Shown here piece after piece: positions 34,102-43,078 of a stretch of DNA of 43,164 nt. The translations under genes and the position numbers were made by a program. Source of the stretch: a delta proteobacterium ML8_F1 (GTDB lineage: Bacteria; Bacillota; Clostridia; Peptostreptococcales; Acidaminobacteraceae). Below the pieces are notes generated by a model. The model searched no databases. It saw only the letters and a list, made by a program, of their open reading frames with translations, and was not told where the DNA came from. The DNA is taken from NCBI GenBank assembly GCA_002029975.1, contig LQBE01000041.1:1-43164 (forward strand), in the 5' to 3' direction. Each line of letters opens with the position of its first letter. Positions within the stretch are counted from its first letter, which is position 1.

Positions 34102-34149
34102 TTAAAGCACCAGGGGCCCCGGATTATTTCGGGGCCCCTGGTGCTTTAA
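34102..34149. terminator. Strong bidirectional terminator between mbx operon and MATE gene
   Basis: A perfect 20-bp inverted repeat begins at TTAAAGCACCAGGGGCCCCG and closes an 8-nt loop. It starts directly after the mbxN-like stop. Its ends are A/T-rich on both strands, although no long T-run follows. It sits between two converging genes and can serve both. Confidence 0.8.
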
Positions 34150-34187
34150 TCTTGTGTGCGGGATGTCTTTCACCCGTAAAAGGGTGC

Positions 34188-35528
34188 TCAGGCCTGGATT
34201 TTTGTCCACTCCAGTCCTTTAATGCGATTCAACAGTATCGGAATGAACAAAACAAAGGAGAGGGTTTCAGCAATCCACATGCTTTTGATTCCCAGATTGA
34301 AAATCATCACGAAAAGATAAGTCAGGGGAACAAAGAAAATCCACAAGCGCAGGGTAACGAGTTTGAGGACGGTTTGTGTGTCTCCGGCCCCCCGCAGGGC
34401 CCCGGTGAGGACAATGGAGGGATTGAGAAAGGGCTGGTTGATTCCGGCGGCAATCATGGCGCCGATTGAAATCTCAATGAGCGGGATTTCGGGAGTGAAC
34501 AAAAGCAGGATGGGACCGGGAAAAAGAATCAGTGTCCCACCGATGAACAGTCCCCAGATGAGGGCCATGATTGAGGCGATATAGCTGGTGTTCAGGGCCT
34601 TTGGAATATTTTTTTCTCCAAGAGCCTGTCCCACGAGGGTGGCGGCGGCGATGGAAATTCCCACTGCAGGCATGAAGGAAATGGATTCAATGCTCAGCAG
34701 AATCCTGAAAGCGGCCTCCTCCAGGGTTGTGAGCTTTGAGATGATGATGCCCACGGCGACAAAGGAGGTTTGCATGAAAAGCTGTTCGATGGCTCCGGGC
34801 AGGCTGAGACTGATAAGGCGTCTGAAGATTTCCCGGGTGAGCTTCATGGCTTTAAGGTGAAGGCGGAGGAGTTCCCTGGAGGTTGTAAGAATCACTATAA
34901 AGGCCCCGGCTCCGAGTAGTCTGGAAATTGAGGTGGCCAGGGCGGCCCCCTTGATGCCCATTTCAGGGAATATCCAGACTCCGGTAATCAGCACATAATT
35001 CAAGATGATGTTGAGAATATTGGAAAAAGCCACGACAAGCATCGGGGTCTTGGTGTCTCCGATTCCCCTCAAATTGCCGCTGAGGGCGAAGGAAACAAAC
35101 ATAAACGGCAGACCCCATGTTATAATGACATAGTAGTCGACAGCGTAGCGCAGGACAGCTTCAGTGATGTCGAAAATGGAAAAGATGAAGACGTGTGACA
35201 GGTAGCTCAGAGTGGCAATGATTATGCCCAGGATGATATTGAGGAGGGTGTTCTGATTGGCCACCAGGTTCACCCGTTGGTGGTTCTTTTCCCCGTAGGC
35301 TCTTGATATCATGGCAATGGCGCCAATGTTGAAGGATGAGAAGATGAAAATGATCATGAAGACAATCTGGTTGGCATAACCGGATCCCGAAAGGGCTTCG
35401 GTATTGATGAGCCGGCTGATCATGATAGTGTCAGCGACACCGAGCATGGTGTGCAGGGCCATTTCAAGGATAGCGGGCAGCGCAAGAAAAAAGATGGATC
35501 TGATAAGGTCTTTTTCGAATGTTTTCAT
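34188..35528 (-). CDS. MATE-family multidrug/cation efflux transporter
   Basis: A 446-residue membrane protein with 12 predicted helices in two similar halves. MATE features are ALPAILEMALHTMLGVADTIMISRLINTEAL near the start (shortened to ALPAILEMALHTMLGVADT), the LRGIGDTKTPM turn in the first half and the equivalent LRGAGDTQTV in the second. The ATG at 35528 follows AAGGAG by 6 bases; the frame extends to 35543. It would export drugs or metabolites by Na+ or H+ exchange; substrate unknown. It diverges from tadA. Confidence 0.9.
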   Translation of the reverse strand: MKTFEKDLIRSIFFLALPAILEMALHTMLGVADTIMISRLINTEALSGSGYANQIVFMIIFIFSSFNIGAIAMISRAYGEKNHQRVNLVANQNTLLNIILGIIIATLSYLSHVFIFSIFDITEAVLRYAVDYYVIITWGLPFMFVSFALSGNLRGIGDTKTPMLVVAFSNILNIILNYVLITGVWIFPEMGIKGAALATSISRLLGAGAFIVILTTSRELLRLHLKAMKLTREIFRRLISLSLPGAIEQLFMQTSFVAVGIIISKLTTLEEAAFRILLSIESISFMPAVGISIAAATLVGQALGEKNIPKALNTSYIASIMALIWGLFIGGTLILFPGPILLLFTPEIPLIEISIGAMIAAGINQPFLNPSIVLTGALRGAGDTQTVLKLVTLRLWIFFVPLTYLFVMIFNLGIKSMWIAETLSFVLFIPILLNRIKGLEWTKIQA

Positions 35529-35579
35529 TGTAGACTCCTTCAATACATGCTAAAATCATTCTACTCGAGGGGATAGGTT

Positions 35580-36032
35580 ATGACAAGAGAAGAATATTTT
35601 ATGACCCAGGCGCTGATAGAAGCCCAAAGGGCACTGGAAAAGGCAGAGGTGCCTGTTGGCGCGGTGGCGGTCTATCAGGATAAGATTATTGGCCGGGGAC
35701 ACAATGAAAGAGAAACCCTGAAGGATCCCACCCGCCATGCGGAAATCATAGCAATCCAGCAGGCAGCGGTTTTTTTGGGGGGCTGGCGATTGACAGATGT
35801 GGAACTCTATGTTACAATTGAGCCCTGTGTGATGTGTTCCGGTGCGGCTCACCAGGCCCGCATCAAAAGGATCATCTACGGCGCTTCAGATCCCAAGGGT
35901 GGTGGCGTCCACAGTCTCTATGAAATTCCCACGGACCGGCGGTTGAACCATCAAATCGAGGTCGTCAGCGGTGTGCTTGAAGAGGAGTGCCGGGGGTTGA
36001 TGCAGGAATTCTTTAGAGGGTTAAGAAAATGA
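35580..36032 (+). CDS. tadA: tRNA-specific adenosine deaminase TadA
   Basis: A 150-residue zinc deaminase that converts the wobble adenosine of tRNA-Arg(ACG) to inosine. The zinc site is complete: H53-A-E55 and P-C83-V-M-C86. PVGAVAV and the C-terminal helix are also typical. GAGGGGA precedes the ATG. The stop codon ends one base before tRNA-Ser. Its place next to tRNA-Ser, SRP RNA and dnaX is the same as in Bacillus. Confidence 0.95.
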   Translation: MTREEYFMTQALIEAQRALEKAEVPVGAVAVYQDKIIGRGHNERETLKDPTRHAEIIAIQQAAVFLGGWRLTDVELYVTIEPCVMCSGAAHQARIKRIIYGASDPKGGGVHSLYEIPTDRRLNHQIEVVSGVLEEECRGLMQEFFRGLRK

Positions 36033-36120
36033 GGAGAGGTGTCCGAGTGGCTAAGGGGCGCGCCTGGAAAGCGCGTAAGACTGTAAGGTCCCGCGGGTTC
36101 GAGTCCCGCTCTCTCCGCCA
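36033..36120 (+). tRNA. tRNA-Ser (anticodon GGA)
   Basis: An 88-nt class II tRNA with a long variable arm. Acceptor stem GGAGAGG pairs with TCTCTCC (one G-T). The anticodon stem CGCGC/GCGCG has loop CTGGAAA. The T arm is GCGGG-TTCGAGT-CCCGC, followed by G and an encoded CCA. The anticodon GGA reads TCC/TCT. It begins immediately after the tadA stop codon. Confidence 0.95.
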
Positions 36121-36134
36121 TATTGATTAAGCGT

Positions 36135-36400
36135 GTCGTGCTAGATGGGAAGGTAGCGGTGTCCTGTAACCTGCAATCCGCTATAGCAGGATTGAACGCC
36201 TTTTTGAGGGGATTGTATTTTCAAGCAGCCCTGAGCACGTGATGATGAGAGTTGGGTCCTACGCAATGAAAACTTGTGAACCCCGTCAGGTCCGGAAGGA
36301 AGCAGCGGTAAGCAGGACCTTTCATGTGCCGTAGGTCAGCCTGGTTTGAGTTAACGACTTGGGTAACGTTGGGGGTATGTCTTCGATGGAGGTGCACGAC
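36135..36400 (+). ncRNA. ffs: Signal recognition particle RNA (large, Gram-positive type)
   Basis: An about 266-nt RNA with paired ends (GTCGTGC near 36135 and GCACGAC near 36400). The conserved helix 8 motif GGTCCGGAAGGAAGCAGC is followed by GGTAAGCAGGACC. The length and the presence of a 5' Alu-type domain match the Bacillus scRNA, not the short E. coli 4.5S RNA. The ends are placed from the terminal pairing and may be off by a few bases. Confidence 0.93.
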
Positions 36401-36414
36401 CTTAATATACCGAT

Positions 36415-36442
36415 AAATCACCTCAGGTGATTTTATTTTTTT
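36415..36442 (+). terminator. Rho-independent terminator of the SRP RNA
   Basis: The stem AAATCACC / GGTGATTT with a 3-nt loop is followed by a T-rich tract ending in seven T. It lies 15 bases after the SRP RNA end. Confidence 0.88.
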
Positions 36443-36456
36443 ACAAAGATAAATGA

Positions 36457-36462
36457 TATAAT
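36457..36462 (+). promoter_or_regulatory. -10 box of a dnaX promoter
   Basis: A consensus TATAAT lies 35 bases upstream of the dnaX start, just after the SRP terminator. No good -35 is seen; the place it should occupy is the terminator T-run. Low certainty. Confidence 0.4.
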
Positions 36463-36497
36463 GGTCCCAGGAGCAAGTCTTTATAACCGGAGGAACT

Positions 36498-38039
36498 ATG
36501 AGCTACCAAGCCTTGTACAGAAAATATCGTCCAAAGAATTTTGATGAGGTTCTGGGTCAGGAAGCTATTACCCAGGTGCTTAGAAATCAAATCAGGACCC
36601 GGACTGTCGGTCATGCCTATCTTTTTTCAGGTATCCGGGGGACGGGGAAAACCTCAATGGCCAAAATCATGGCCAAGGCGGTGAACTGTCTTGATCCCAG
36701 GGATGGCAATCCCTGCAATCAATGTGAGGTCTGTCGAAGTGTGAATCAAGAGAATTTCATGGATGTCATGGAAATCGATGCCGCTTCCAACAATGGCGTG
36801 GACAATATCCGGGAACTCAGAGAGCATTCAAAGTACACCCCTTCCAAGGGGAAATACAAGGTATACATCATAGATGAGGTCCAGATGCTCTCCACGGGGG
36901 CCTTCAATGCCCTGTTGAAGACCCTGGAAGAACCTTCTGAACACGTTCTTTTTATTCTGGCAACCACAGAACCCCAGAAGATTCCCGTAACCATTCTTTC
37001 CAGATGTCAGCGCTTTGACTTCAAAAGAGTCAGTCCCGAAGCCATGGCGGGCGGTCTGGAAAGGATTTTGAAGGATCTTGACATAACCTATGATGCACAG
37101 ATACTTCCCCTTATCGCCCACAAGAGTGAAGGAGCCATGCGGGACGCCCTCAGCCTTCTGGAAAAGATTGTAGGATTCCAGGGAAGTCATCTGGCCCTTG
37201 ACGTGACACTCAAGACCCTGGGCTATGTCGCCCACAGGGACCTGCTGGTGATCTTTGAGGGGATTGTCTCTGACAATCTCACCACAGCCCTTGAAACCCT
37301 GGACAGTTTGATCAAAGAGGGCATACCGGTGGCCCAGCTGATGGAACAGTTTCTTGAATTCATCAGGAATGCCATGCTTGTCAAGGTTTTCAAGGGAGCC
37401 AGTGACATTATCGAATTGCCCCGGGAACAGCAGATGGCAATCTATGAGACCCTGCAGTTCATCGAATTGAAGGATTATGCCCGAATGACCAGTCTGATTC
37501 ATGAGGGAATGGGAAATCTCAAATACGCCGCCAATCCCAGAATCAATCTGGAACTGATGATGATTTCTCTGAGTCTGATTTTCAAACAGGAAGAAGCCGG
37601 GCAGTTGCCAGAGGTCGGGGAAACCGGGCCCCGGGAAAAAGTCCCCAGGGAAATTGCAAAAGCCCCTTCAAGACCCATTGCCTCCCAGGCTCCCCCCCAG
37701 GAAGCGACCCAGGCTCTAAAGGGAAACTGGGAACGGGTCCTCAAGCGCTTGAGCGACGAAAACAAAATGATTTACGCTTTTCTGATTGAGGGAGAATTCC
37801 AGGCAATCAAGGACAATGAAATTGCCATAGTCTACGAATCCGGCTATGACTTTCATCTTGAAAATCTCATGGCCACCGCCAACAAGGCAAAAGTCGAGGA
37901 GATTGTCGCGGAAATTTTCGGCGAGCCCTATCAAATCAAGGGAATTATGAAGGGCCGCCCCCCGGAGAAAAAAGACCTGAGTGAGACGGTTCGGGAATTT
38001 TTAGGCGAAGAATACCAGGATATTCTGGATATCAAATAG
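36498..38039 (+). CDS. dnaX: DNA polymerase III subunit gamma/tau
   Basis: A 513-residue clamp-loader ATPase that loads the sliding clamp at the replication fork. The opening [20 protein letters not shown] is diagnostic. Walker A GIRGTGKT lies at about 45-52, the zinc cysteines at 64, 73, 76 and 79, the Walker B-like region is [11 protein letters not shown], the sensor is in [18 protein letters not shown], and an extended C-terminal domain follows. GGAGG precedes the ATG. No clear ribosomal frameshift site was seen. The next gene starts 25 bases later. Confidence 0.96.
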   Translation: MSYQALYRKYRPKNFDEVLGQEAITQVLRNQIRTRTVGHAYLFSGIRGTGKTSMAKIMAKAVNCLDPRDGNPCNQCEVCRSVNQENFMDVMEIDAASNNGVDNIRELREHSKYTPSKGKYKVYIIDEVQMLSTGAFNALLKTLEEPSEHVLFILATTEPQKIPVTILSRCQRFDFKRVSPEAMAGGLERILKDLDITYDAQILPLIAHKSEGAMRDALSLLEKIVGFQGSHLALDVTLKTLGYVAHRDLLVIFEGIVSDNLTTALETLDSLIKEGIPVAQLMEQFLEFIRNAMLVKVFKGASDIIELPREQQMAIYETLQFIELKDYARMTSLIHEGMGNLKYAANPRINLELMMISLSLIFKQEEAGQLPEVGETGPREKVPREIAKAPSRPIASQAPPQEATQALKGNWERVLKRLSDENKMIYAFLIEGEFQAIKDNEIAIVYESGYDFHLENLMATANKAKVEEIVAEIFGEPYQIKGIMKGRPPEKKDLSETVREFLGEEYQDILDIK

Positions 38040-38064
38040 ATTGAATGGTCAAAGGAGGTCAATC

Positions 38065-38403
38065 ATGGCAAAAGGTAGAGGACCAAGTATGCCGGGCAAC
38101 ATGGGCAATATGATGAAGCAGATGCAAAAGATGCAGCGGGACATGGAAAAAATCCAGGCCGAGCTCGATGCCAGGGAATTTGAAACGACTGTCGGTGGTG
38201 GCGCTGTCAAGGTCAGGGTCAACGGAAAAAAGGAAGTGGTTTCAATCCATCTTGAGGAATCAGTAGTGGATCCTGAGGACATTGAAATGCTGCAGGACCT
38301 GATAATCGCCGCTGTCAACCAGGCAGTGAAGATTGCAGACGAGGCAGTGGCCAAGGAGATGTCCAAATTGACGGGTGGCATGAATATTCCCGGACTGGGT
38401 TAG
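38065..38403 (+). CDS. ybaB: YbaB/EbfC-family nucleoid-associated protein
   Basis: A 112-residue DNA-binding protein. An N-terminal Gly/Met/Gln-rich segment ([19 protein letters not shown]) leads into the YbaB fold with [20 protein letters not shown] and [11 protein letters not shown]. The ATG at 38065 is chosen because AGGAGG lies 6 bases before it; the frame itself opens at 38041. The dnaX-ybaB-recR order is widely conserved. Confidence 0.94.
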   Translation: MAKGRGPSMPGNMGNMMKQMQKMQRDMEKIQAELDAREFETTVGGGAVKVRVNGKKEVVSIHLEESVVDPEDIEMLQDLIIAAVNQAVKIADEAVAKEMSKLTGGMNIPGLG

Positions 38404-38411
38404 GAGAAGAA

Positions 38412-39011
38412 ATGATCAGTTATCCCAAATCAGTGAAAGATTTGATCGATCAGCTTTCGAAGCTTCCTGGAATCGGTCAGAAGACAGCTCAAAGGCTGGC
38501 CCTTCATATCATCAATATGAGTCAGGCCGAGGTCAAAGCCATGGCCGGGGCCCTGGTGGACGCCAAGGCCAATACCCATTACTGCAAGCGCTGCTACAAT
38601 CTCACAGACGAGGAGTACTGTGGAATCTGCAAGAATTCCAAGAGGGATTTCACAACGGTCTGCGTGGTGGATTCTCCCAGAGACCTGATGGCGATTGAGC
38701 GCACCAGGGAGTATCACGGGGTCTACCATGTTCTCCACGGCAGTATCTCTCCCCTGGATGATATCGGACCGGATGACATCAAAATCAAGGAACTCCTTAC
38801 CCGCATAGGCAGTGAAAGCATCCAGGAAATCATTCTTGCAAACAGTCCAACCATCGAAGGAGAGTCTACAGCCGTCTATCTGTCAAAGCTTCTATCCAGT
38901 TTTGACCTCAAAGTCACCCGGATTGCCCACGGGGTACCCGTAGGCGGTGATCTTGAATACGCCGACGAAATCACTCTGGTGAAGGCGATGGAGAGCAGAC
39001 ATCCATTATAG
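38412..39011 (+). CDS. recR: Recombination protein RecR
   Basis: A 199-residue recombination mediator acting with RecO/RecF in repair of stalled forks. A helix-hairpin-helix (LSKLPGIGQKTAQRLALHI) is followed by a C4 zinc finger (CKRCYNLTDEEYCGIC) and a TOPRIM domain (VCVVDSPRDLMAIE, and ILANSPTIEGESTAVYLSKL). AGGAGA precedes the ATG, 8 bases after the ybaB stop. Confidence 0.96.
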   Translation: MISYPKSVKDLIDQLSKLPGIGQKTAQRLALHIINMSQAEVKAMAGALVDAKANTHYCKRCYNLTDEEYCGICKNSKRDFTTVCVVDSPRDLMAIERTREYHGVYHVLHGSISPLDDIGPDDIKIKELLTRIGSESIQEIILANSPTIEGESTAVYLSKLLSSFDLKVTRIAHGVPVGGDLEYADEITLVKAMESRHPL

Positions 39012-39070
39012 TTTGCAACTTGGCACAAAATCTGTTTAAATATAACTATCAAATATTGGAGGTTAGTGAA

Positions 39071-39697
39071 ATGAGCAAACTCACGGTAAGAAAAAGAACC
39101 GAAACAGGTAGCAATAAAGTCAAAAAAGTCAGAGATGAAGGGTTGACCCCCGGCGTTATTTACGGGAAAAACGAGAATATCCTGGTTTCCTTCCCCACAA
39201 ATGAATTGGACAGACATCTCTCCTACCACGGCGTAGGTTCCAGAGTGGATTTTAGATACGGTGCCAAGAGCTTGTCCTGTATCATCAAGGATATCCAGAG
39301 AAACCCAGTGACTCGAAAAGTAGTCCATGTAGACCTTCAGCTGCTTGTTGAAGGCGAAAAAATCAAGGTCAAGATTCCAGTGCATGTCCACGGCAGAGAA
39401 AATGTAGAGGACAAGCGGACGGTGGTTCAGGACACCCTGCATGAAATCGAGATTTTCGCCTATCCCAAGGATTTGATTGACAATATCTCCATTGACATCA
39501 CAGGCAAGGTTATCGGCGACGTGGTGACCATTGCGGATATTGCCAAAACCATTTCTGCGGAGATTGAAATCCTGGATGATCCCGACCGACAAGTGGTGCT
39601 CATTGTGAAGAAAGCTGCAGAAAAAGAGCCTGAGGAGGGCGAAGAAACGGAAGAAGCGGTTGCAACTGAAGCTGCTGATGACCTCGAAACCCTCTAA
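39071..39697 (+). CDS. ctc: 50S ribosomal protein L25 / general stress protein Ctc
   Basis: A 208-residue two-domain protein of the TL5/Ctc type that binds 5S rRNA. The N-terminal L25 domain contains LTPGVIYGKNENILVSF and NPVTRKVVHVDLQLL; the C-terminal beta domain ends in an acidic tail rich in Glu and Ala. The ATG at 39071 with GGAGG upstream is preferred over the TTG at 39020. The strong hairpin at 39758 follows after 60 bases. Confidence 0.93.
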   Translation: MSKLTVRKRTETGSNKVKKVRDEGLTPGVIYGKNENILVSFPTNELDRHLSYHGVGSRVDFRYGAKSLSCIIKDIQRNPVTRKVVHVDLQLLVEGEKIKVKIPVHVHGRENVEDKRTVVQDTLHEIEIFAYPKDLIDNISIDITGKVIGDVVTIADIAKTISAEIEILDDPDRQVVLIVKKAAEKEPEEGEETEEAVATEAADDLETL

Positions 39698-39757
39698 AAC
39701 AAGAGAATGGGCCCTCAACCAAAATGGAAAGATTGAATCGATGAATGGCTTTGAAGG

Positions 39758-39793
39758 AAGAACCCCCTATACTAGGTATAGGGGGTTCTTTTT
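39758..39793 (+). terminator. Hairpin after ctc that also covers the next gene's ribosome binding site
   Basis: GAACCCCCTATAC pairs perfectly with GTATAGGGGGTTC around a TAG loop, and TTCTTTTT follows. It is a typical intrinsic terminator for the ctc transcript. The only ribosome binding site of the gene at 39794 is the GGGGG of the right arm (39781-39785), 8 bases before the ATG, so read-through mRNA would have its start blocked by this hairpin. Confidence 0.85.
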
Positions 39794-40756
39794 ATGAAGA
39801 CGATGGTCATTGGAGAGTTCAAAGCACTCAAGGCCATGGAAAAGCTGATGGTTACCGCCTCTTTAGACTACATGATTCTGGGAGATCTGGAAACCCTTGA
39901 GGAAGAGGAGGAGCTGCTAGAGAGCTTCGAGAGACTCTTGCTGTATCTGAACCACTACGATACTTTCCGGCGCTACTACCCCTTTATTCAAAGGAACAGG
40001 CACCGAATGGTCCTGTGGCTCAAGGGAAGGGAATTGAAAAAATACGAAGAATTTCTCAGAAACAGCGGCTACGCAACGATTCGCTGCCTGAAGGATTTGA
40101 AAACCAGGAAGCCGGAACCTGTTGAAAAACAGACTTGTGGCCATGTTGTCGGCCTGTACAACAGCTTCGGGGTTGGGGTGGAAATCGCCTATCATCAGGG
40201 AAGCTTGCAACAGGTACTTCTGATGGACCTGGTTCGGGACAGGCCCCCCAGTGGTTTCCGTCTGGAAGTTGAAGGGTCAGAGCCCAGAAGATATCTGACA
40301 GAGGCCTATGACCTCAAAGCCATTCACCGGTCAAACTCCTACGGGAACTTTTACATCATCGGCTATCCGGAGTTTCAAAAGGGAGACCGAAGGCCGCAAG
40401 AGGAGAGCTTCCTGGACCAGGCCAGGGCAGATTTTGACCTGGTCCTCCTCAATGAACCCCGGGGCATTTCCGAAGAAAGGATGGAGGGAATCATCTATAC
40501 TGGAACCCTTGACCATGAATCTCTGGAGGAATTTCTAAAGAGGGGGCTGCCCCGGGAGAAGACCCTGTATCTGGCGGTGTATGACCAAAAAAGGCTGGGG
40601 GACGTGATGTATCTGAAGAAGAAACTGGGCGCTTATTCCTTCAAGCTATTGAAACGGAGTGAGGTGTATAATTTTATGAAGCCCTTTGAACTGATCAATC
40701 TGAGGGCAATCAGCCCCAAAAGCTCTCTTTCCAGAGTCCTTGAGGAGTTTTTATGA
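39794..40756 (+). CDS. TadZ/CpaE-like protein with degenerate P-loop
   Basis: A 320-residue protein directly upstream of a CpaF-type ATPase gene, where TadZ normally lies. The middle part resembles a MinD/ParA-like fold (VVGLYNSFGVGVEIAYHQ followed by VLLMDLVRD), but the deviant Walker A KGGVGKT appears as SFGVGVE, with both lysines lost. The N-terminal about 115 residues may be a receiver-like domain. It starts on the last base of the terminator T-run. Its stop overlaps the CpaF start by four bases. It may position the pilus machine at a pole without ATP hydrolysis. Assignment rests mainly on context. Confidence 0.6.
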   Translation: MKTMVIGEFKALKAMEKLMVTASLDYMILGDLETLEEEEELLESFERLLLYLNHYDTFRRYYPFIQRNRHRMVLWLKGRELKKYEEFLRNSGYATIRCLKDLKTRKPEPVEKQTCGHVVGLYNSFGVGVEIAYHQGSLQQVLLMDLVRDRPPSGFRLEVEGSEPRRYLTEAYDLKAIHRSNSYGNFYIIGYPEFQKGDRRPQEESFLDQARADFDLVLLNEPRGISEERMEGIIYTGTLDHESLEEFLKRGLPREKTLYLAVYDQKRLGDVMYLKKKLGAYSFKLLKRSEVYNFMKPFELINLRAISPKSSLSRVLEEFL

Positions 40757-41847
40757 ATAAGGGATATGAATACTACGCCAATCTGATATTGACCGAGGAG
40801 CTTGAAGCCTTCAAAAGAATTCAAAAGCAAAAGGATTATGGGGCTTTTGAAGGGCTTTTCAAGGGGGTCATTCAAAAGAAAAGGCTGTCTCCCCCGGCAA
40901 AGCTCAAGGAAACCATTCTTGGAACCTACAGGCACATGTTTGGGTATGGCATTCTGCAGCCGCTTTTAGAGGATGAACAGATCAGTGATATCAACGGGAC
41001 CCGTTACGATCATATTGTGTACAAGAAAAAGGGAAAGCTCATCCAAAGCAATATTGTATTTGAAAGTGAAGCGGCGTTTTTAAATTACTGCAAACTGATT
41101 GTCCTGCGCAATGGGGGAAAGCTCAACAGCAATCACAGCTTTGACCGGGTGGACGACAATGAGAATTTTCTCAGAATCACCGTGAGTATTCCGCCGAGAA
41201 GCTCAACAGGACCTTCCCTGAGTATCCGCAAACACCCCAGACGTAGCCGTTCCCTTGAGGAGCTGTCGACCCTTGGGATGCTGGATGCCAGTAGCCTGTC
41301 GATTCTCAGGAATCTGATGGTCCAGGGAAAGAATCTGCTGATCGCCGGCAGGGGGGCGGCGGGCAAGACCACTCTTCTCAGGGGGATGCTCCGGGAGGTG
41401 GCCTGGGACAAGCGGTTTTTAGTCTGCGAATCTGAAAATGAGCTCTATCCCGAGGGGAAGAATTTCATTGTAGAGAGAATTTCCAGCAGTGACTACGGCA
41501 ATTCAGTGAATCTCTCCCACCTGATGCGGGATGGACTGAGCATGTCCCTTGAAGGCTACTGTGTGGGTGAAATCGTCGGAGAGGAGGCCTGGGAATTCAT
41601 TTCTGCAGGGTTGACAGACCACTTGACCCTGGGTACTATCCACAGCTCCGGAATTCTGGAGGTGATACTGAGGCTTAAAATGCTGATCAATCACCGGGTG
41701 GGAAACTATTCCAGTGAAGCCATTGAAGAAATGATTCTCGGAAGTCTGGATTATGTGGTGTATCTGAAAGAGTACCGGCTTGAGGAAATCGCCCATGTAG
41801 AGGATGGCGGTTGGGTCTGGGACTACAGGAGGGGAGAGGATTGTTAA
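40753..41847 (+). CDS. cpaF: CpaF/TadA-type pilus assembly ATPase
   Basis: A 364-residue secretion ATPase that powers Tad (type IVc) pilus assembly. The N-terminal domain contains MFGYGILQPLLEDEQISDING. Walker A is AGRGAAGKTTLL, and the Asp-box and Walker B region is CVGEIVGEEAWEFISAGLTDH, followed by TLGTIHSSG. Compared with classical CpaF, the usual RPNRxEGxGE has a shortened or altered form, and the protein is slightly shorter. The ATG overlaps the previous stop. Confidence 0.88.
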   Translation: MNKGYEYYANLILTEELEAFKRIQKQKDYGAFEGLFKGVIQKKRLSPPAKLKETILGTYRHMFGYGILQPLLEDEQISDINGTRYDHIVYKKKGKLIQSNIVFESEAAFLNYCKLIVLRNGGKLNSNHSFDRVDDNENFLRITVSIPPRSSTGPSLSIRKHPRRSRSLEELSTLGMLDASSLSILRNLMVQGKNLLIAGRGAAGKTTLLRGMLREVAWDKRFLVCESENELYPEGKNFIVERISSSDYGNSVNLSHLMRDGLSMSLEGYCVGEIVGEEAWEFISAGLTDHLTLGTIHSSGILEVILRLKMLINHRVGNYSSEAIEEMILGSLDYVVYLKEYRLEEIAHVEDGGWVWDYRRGEDC

Positions 41848-42359
41848 AAAGAGAGGGCAGGGGAGAAAATACAGAGCTTCTGGGTACCATGAAGCGATGG
41901 GCGGCGGTAGACAACAATGTGGTCTTTGTCTTCAGGAAGACTTATCAGGACAAGGGAGGGATGCTTTACGGTGATTTTTTTGAAAACTTTATTCTGAGGG
42001 TCAATTCCGGGATAGAACCCTCTGAGGCAATTGCCATGGATATCAGAAAAATAGGCTCTCCCTTTATGAGAAATGTGATGATCAATATCCAGTCAGTGAT
42101 AGAAAACAACGGAGATCTTTTGATGATTCTCTCAAAATTCGAGCATGAGGCCTTCAAGATAGAGAAAACCCTGCTCGGCAACCGCATCAAGGTGCACAAG
42201 GACCGGACCCTGCTGCTGTTGATGATTTCTATCACCGGGATGGCTTATCTCAGACTGCATCTGCTGGGACTGCATCAAGGCTGGCAGACCCTTGTCTTTG
42301 TGCCTGTCACCCTGCTGTCGGTCTGGTATTACGGCCGGATTATCCGGGAGAGTTATTAA
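41841..42359 (+). CDS. TadB-like pilus assembly membrane protein (short)
   Basis: A 172-residue protein with a cytosolic helical part (GDFFENFILRVNSGIEPSEA, then NGDLLMILSKFEHEAFKIEKTLLGNR) that resembles the type II secretion F (TadB/TadC) domain, followed by two membrane helices. The TTG at 41841, 8 bases after AGGAGG, is preferred; an upstream ATG at 41811 lies inside the CpaF gene. It is shorter than most TadB proteins because the N-terminal helices are missing. The role is inferred from position. Confidence 0.65.
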   Translation: MLKREGRGENTELLGTMKRWAAVDNNVVFVFRKTYQDKGGMLYGDFFENFILRVNSGIEPSEAIAMDIRKIGSPFMRNVMINIQSVIENNGDLLMILSKFEHEAFKIEKTLLGNRIKVHKDRTLLLLMISITGMAYLRLHLLGLHQGWQTLVFVPVTLLSVWYYGRIIRESY

Positions 42360-42370
42360 GGGGGATTTTA

Positions 42371-43066
42371 GTGCTGTTGGTGCAATTCCTGTCACTGAGT
42401 TACATTCTTTTTTACTTCATCGAGAAAAAGCTTCACTGGAAATACCTCGAGAAATTTGAAGCGTTCGCCAGTGCAGCCCTTGTAATCTGGGGTGTGTTGC
42501 TGATGGTTGTGACCCTCAGGAATTTTCTTGATCCCCTGAAGACAATCCTCAGAGTTTTGATGGTCCTGTGGCTGTTTTTCCTGGGAAAAAAGACACTGGA
42601 AAATCAAAGACAAGAGAAGTCCCAGGTAATGCTTTATGAAATTTTCAGTTTTATCAACAACCAGCTGGCTGCGGGCCTCAGACTGGAGGATATTATTGGC
42701 AATATCCACCGGGTCATCGAGGACAAGAAGATGGGGCGGCTCTTTCGTGAAAGGGGGGAGATTTTCAAGGAAAACTATGATTTGGAGCTTTACCTTGTGG
42801 AACTGGGTCGCCATTTTGATCCCGAGGAATTCTTCTATGTGGCCTATTCACTGAGAAACGGCTTCAACCTGGGTATGCAGCAGGAGCTTTTAAGCTATCA
42901 ACAAGAAATCATGTTCAACAATTACATTGGCATCATCATCAAAAAAGGGGACCGCAACCAGATCAAGCTGTTTTTCATTGCCCTGGTCCAGGCATTGGCA
43001 CTGATTATTTTTGTGTCCTATCCCATTGTCATAGAGCTGATGGGTTCTTTGGACTATCTTTACTAG
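42371..43066 (+). CDS. TadC-like pilus assembly membrane protein
   Basis: A 231-residue protein with three N-terminal helices, a cytosolic helical domain (IFSFINNQLAAGLRLEDIIG and so on) and a final membrane helix (IALVQALALIIFVSYPIVIELMG). This layout agrees with TadC-type inner membrane platform proteins. It starts with GTG after a weak GGGGAT and lies 11 bases after the TadB-like gene. The identification rests on layout and neighbourhood. Confidence 0.6.
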   Translation: MLLVQFLSLSYILFYFIEKKLHWKYLEKFEAFASAALVIWGVLLMVVTLRNFLDPLKTILRVLMVLWLFFLGKKTLENQRQEKSQVMLYEIFSFINNQLAAGLRLEDIIGNIHRVIEDKKMGRLFRERGEIFKENYDLELYLVELGRHFDPEEFFYVAYSLRNGFNLGMQQELLSYQQEIMFNNYIGIIIKKGDRNQIKLFFIALVQALALIIFVSYPIVIELMGSLDYLY

Positions 43067-43078
43067 GAGGTGTATTCA

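Noticed and set aside
36498-38039. Programmed frameshift in dnaX producing gamma
   Set aside because: I looked for an A-rich slippery heptamer with a following hairpin in the middle of the gene and found none that is convincing; the A-rich GAGAAAAAAGAC near 37966 is close to the stop.
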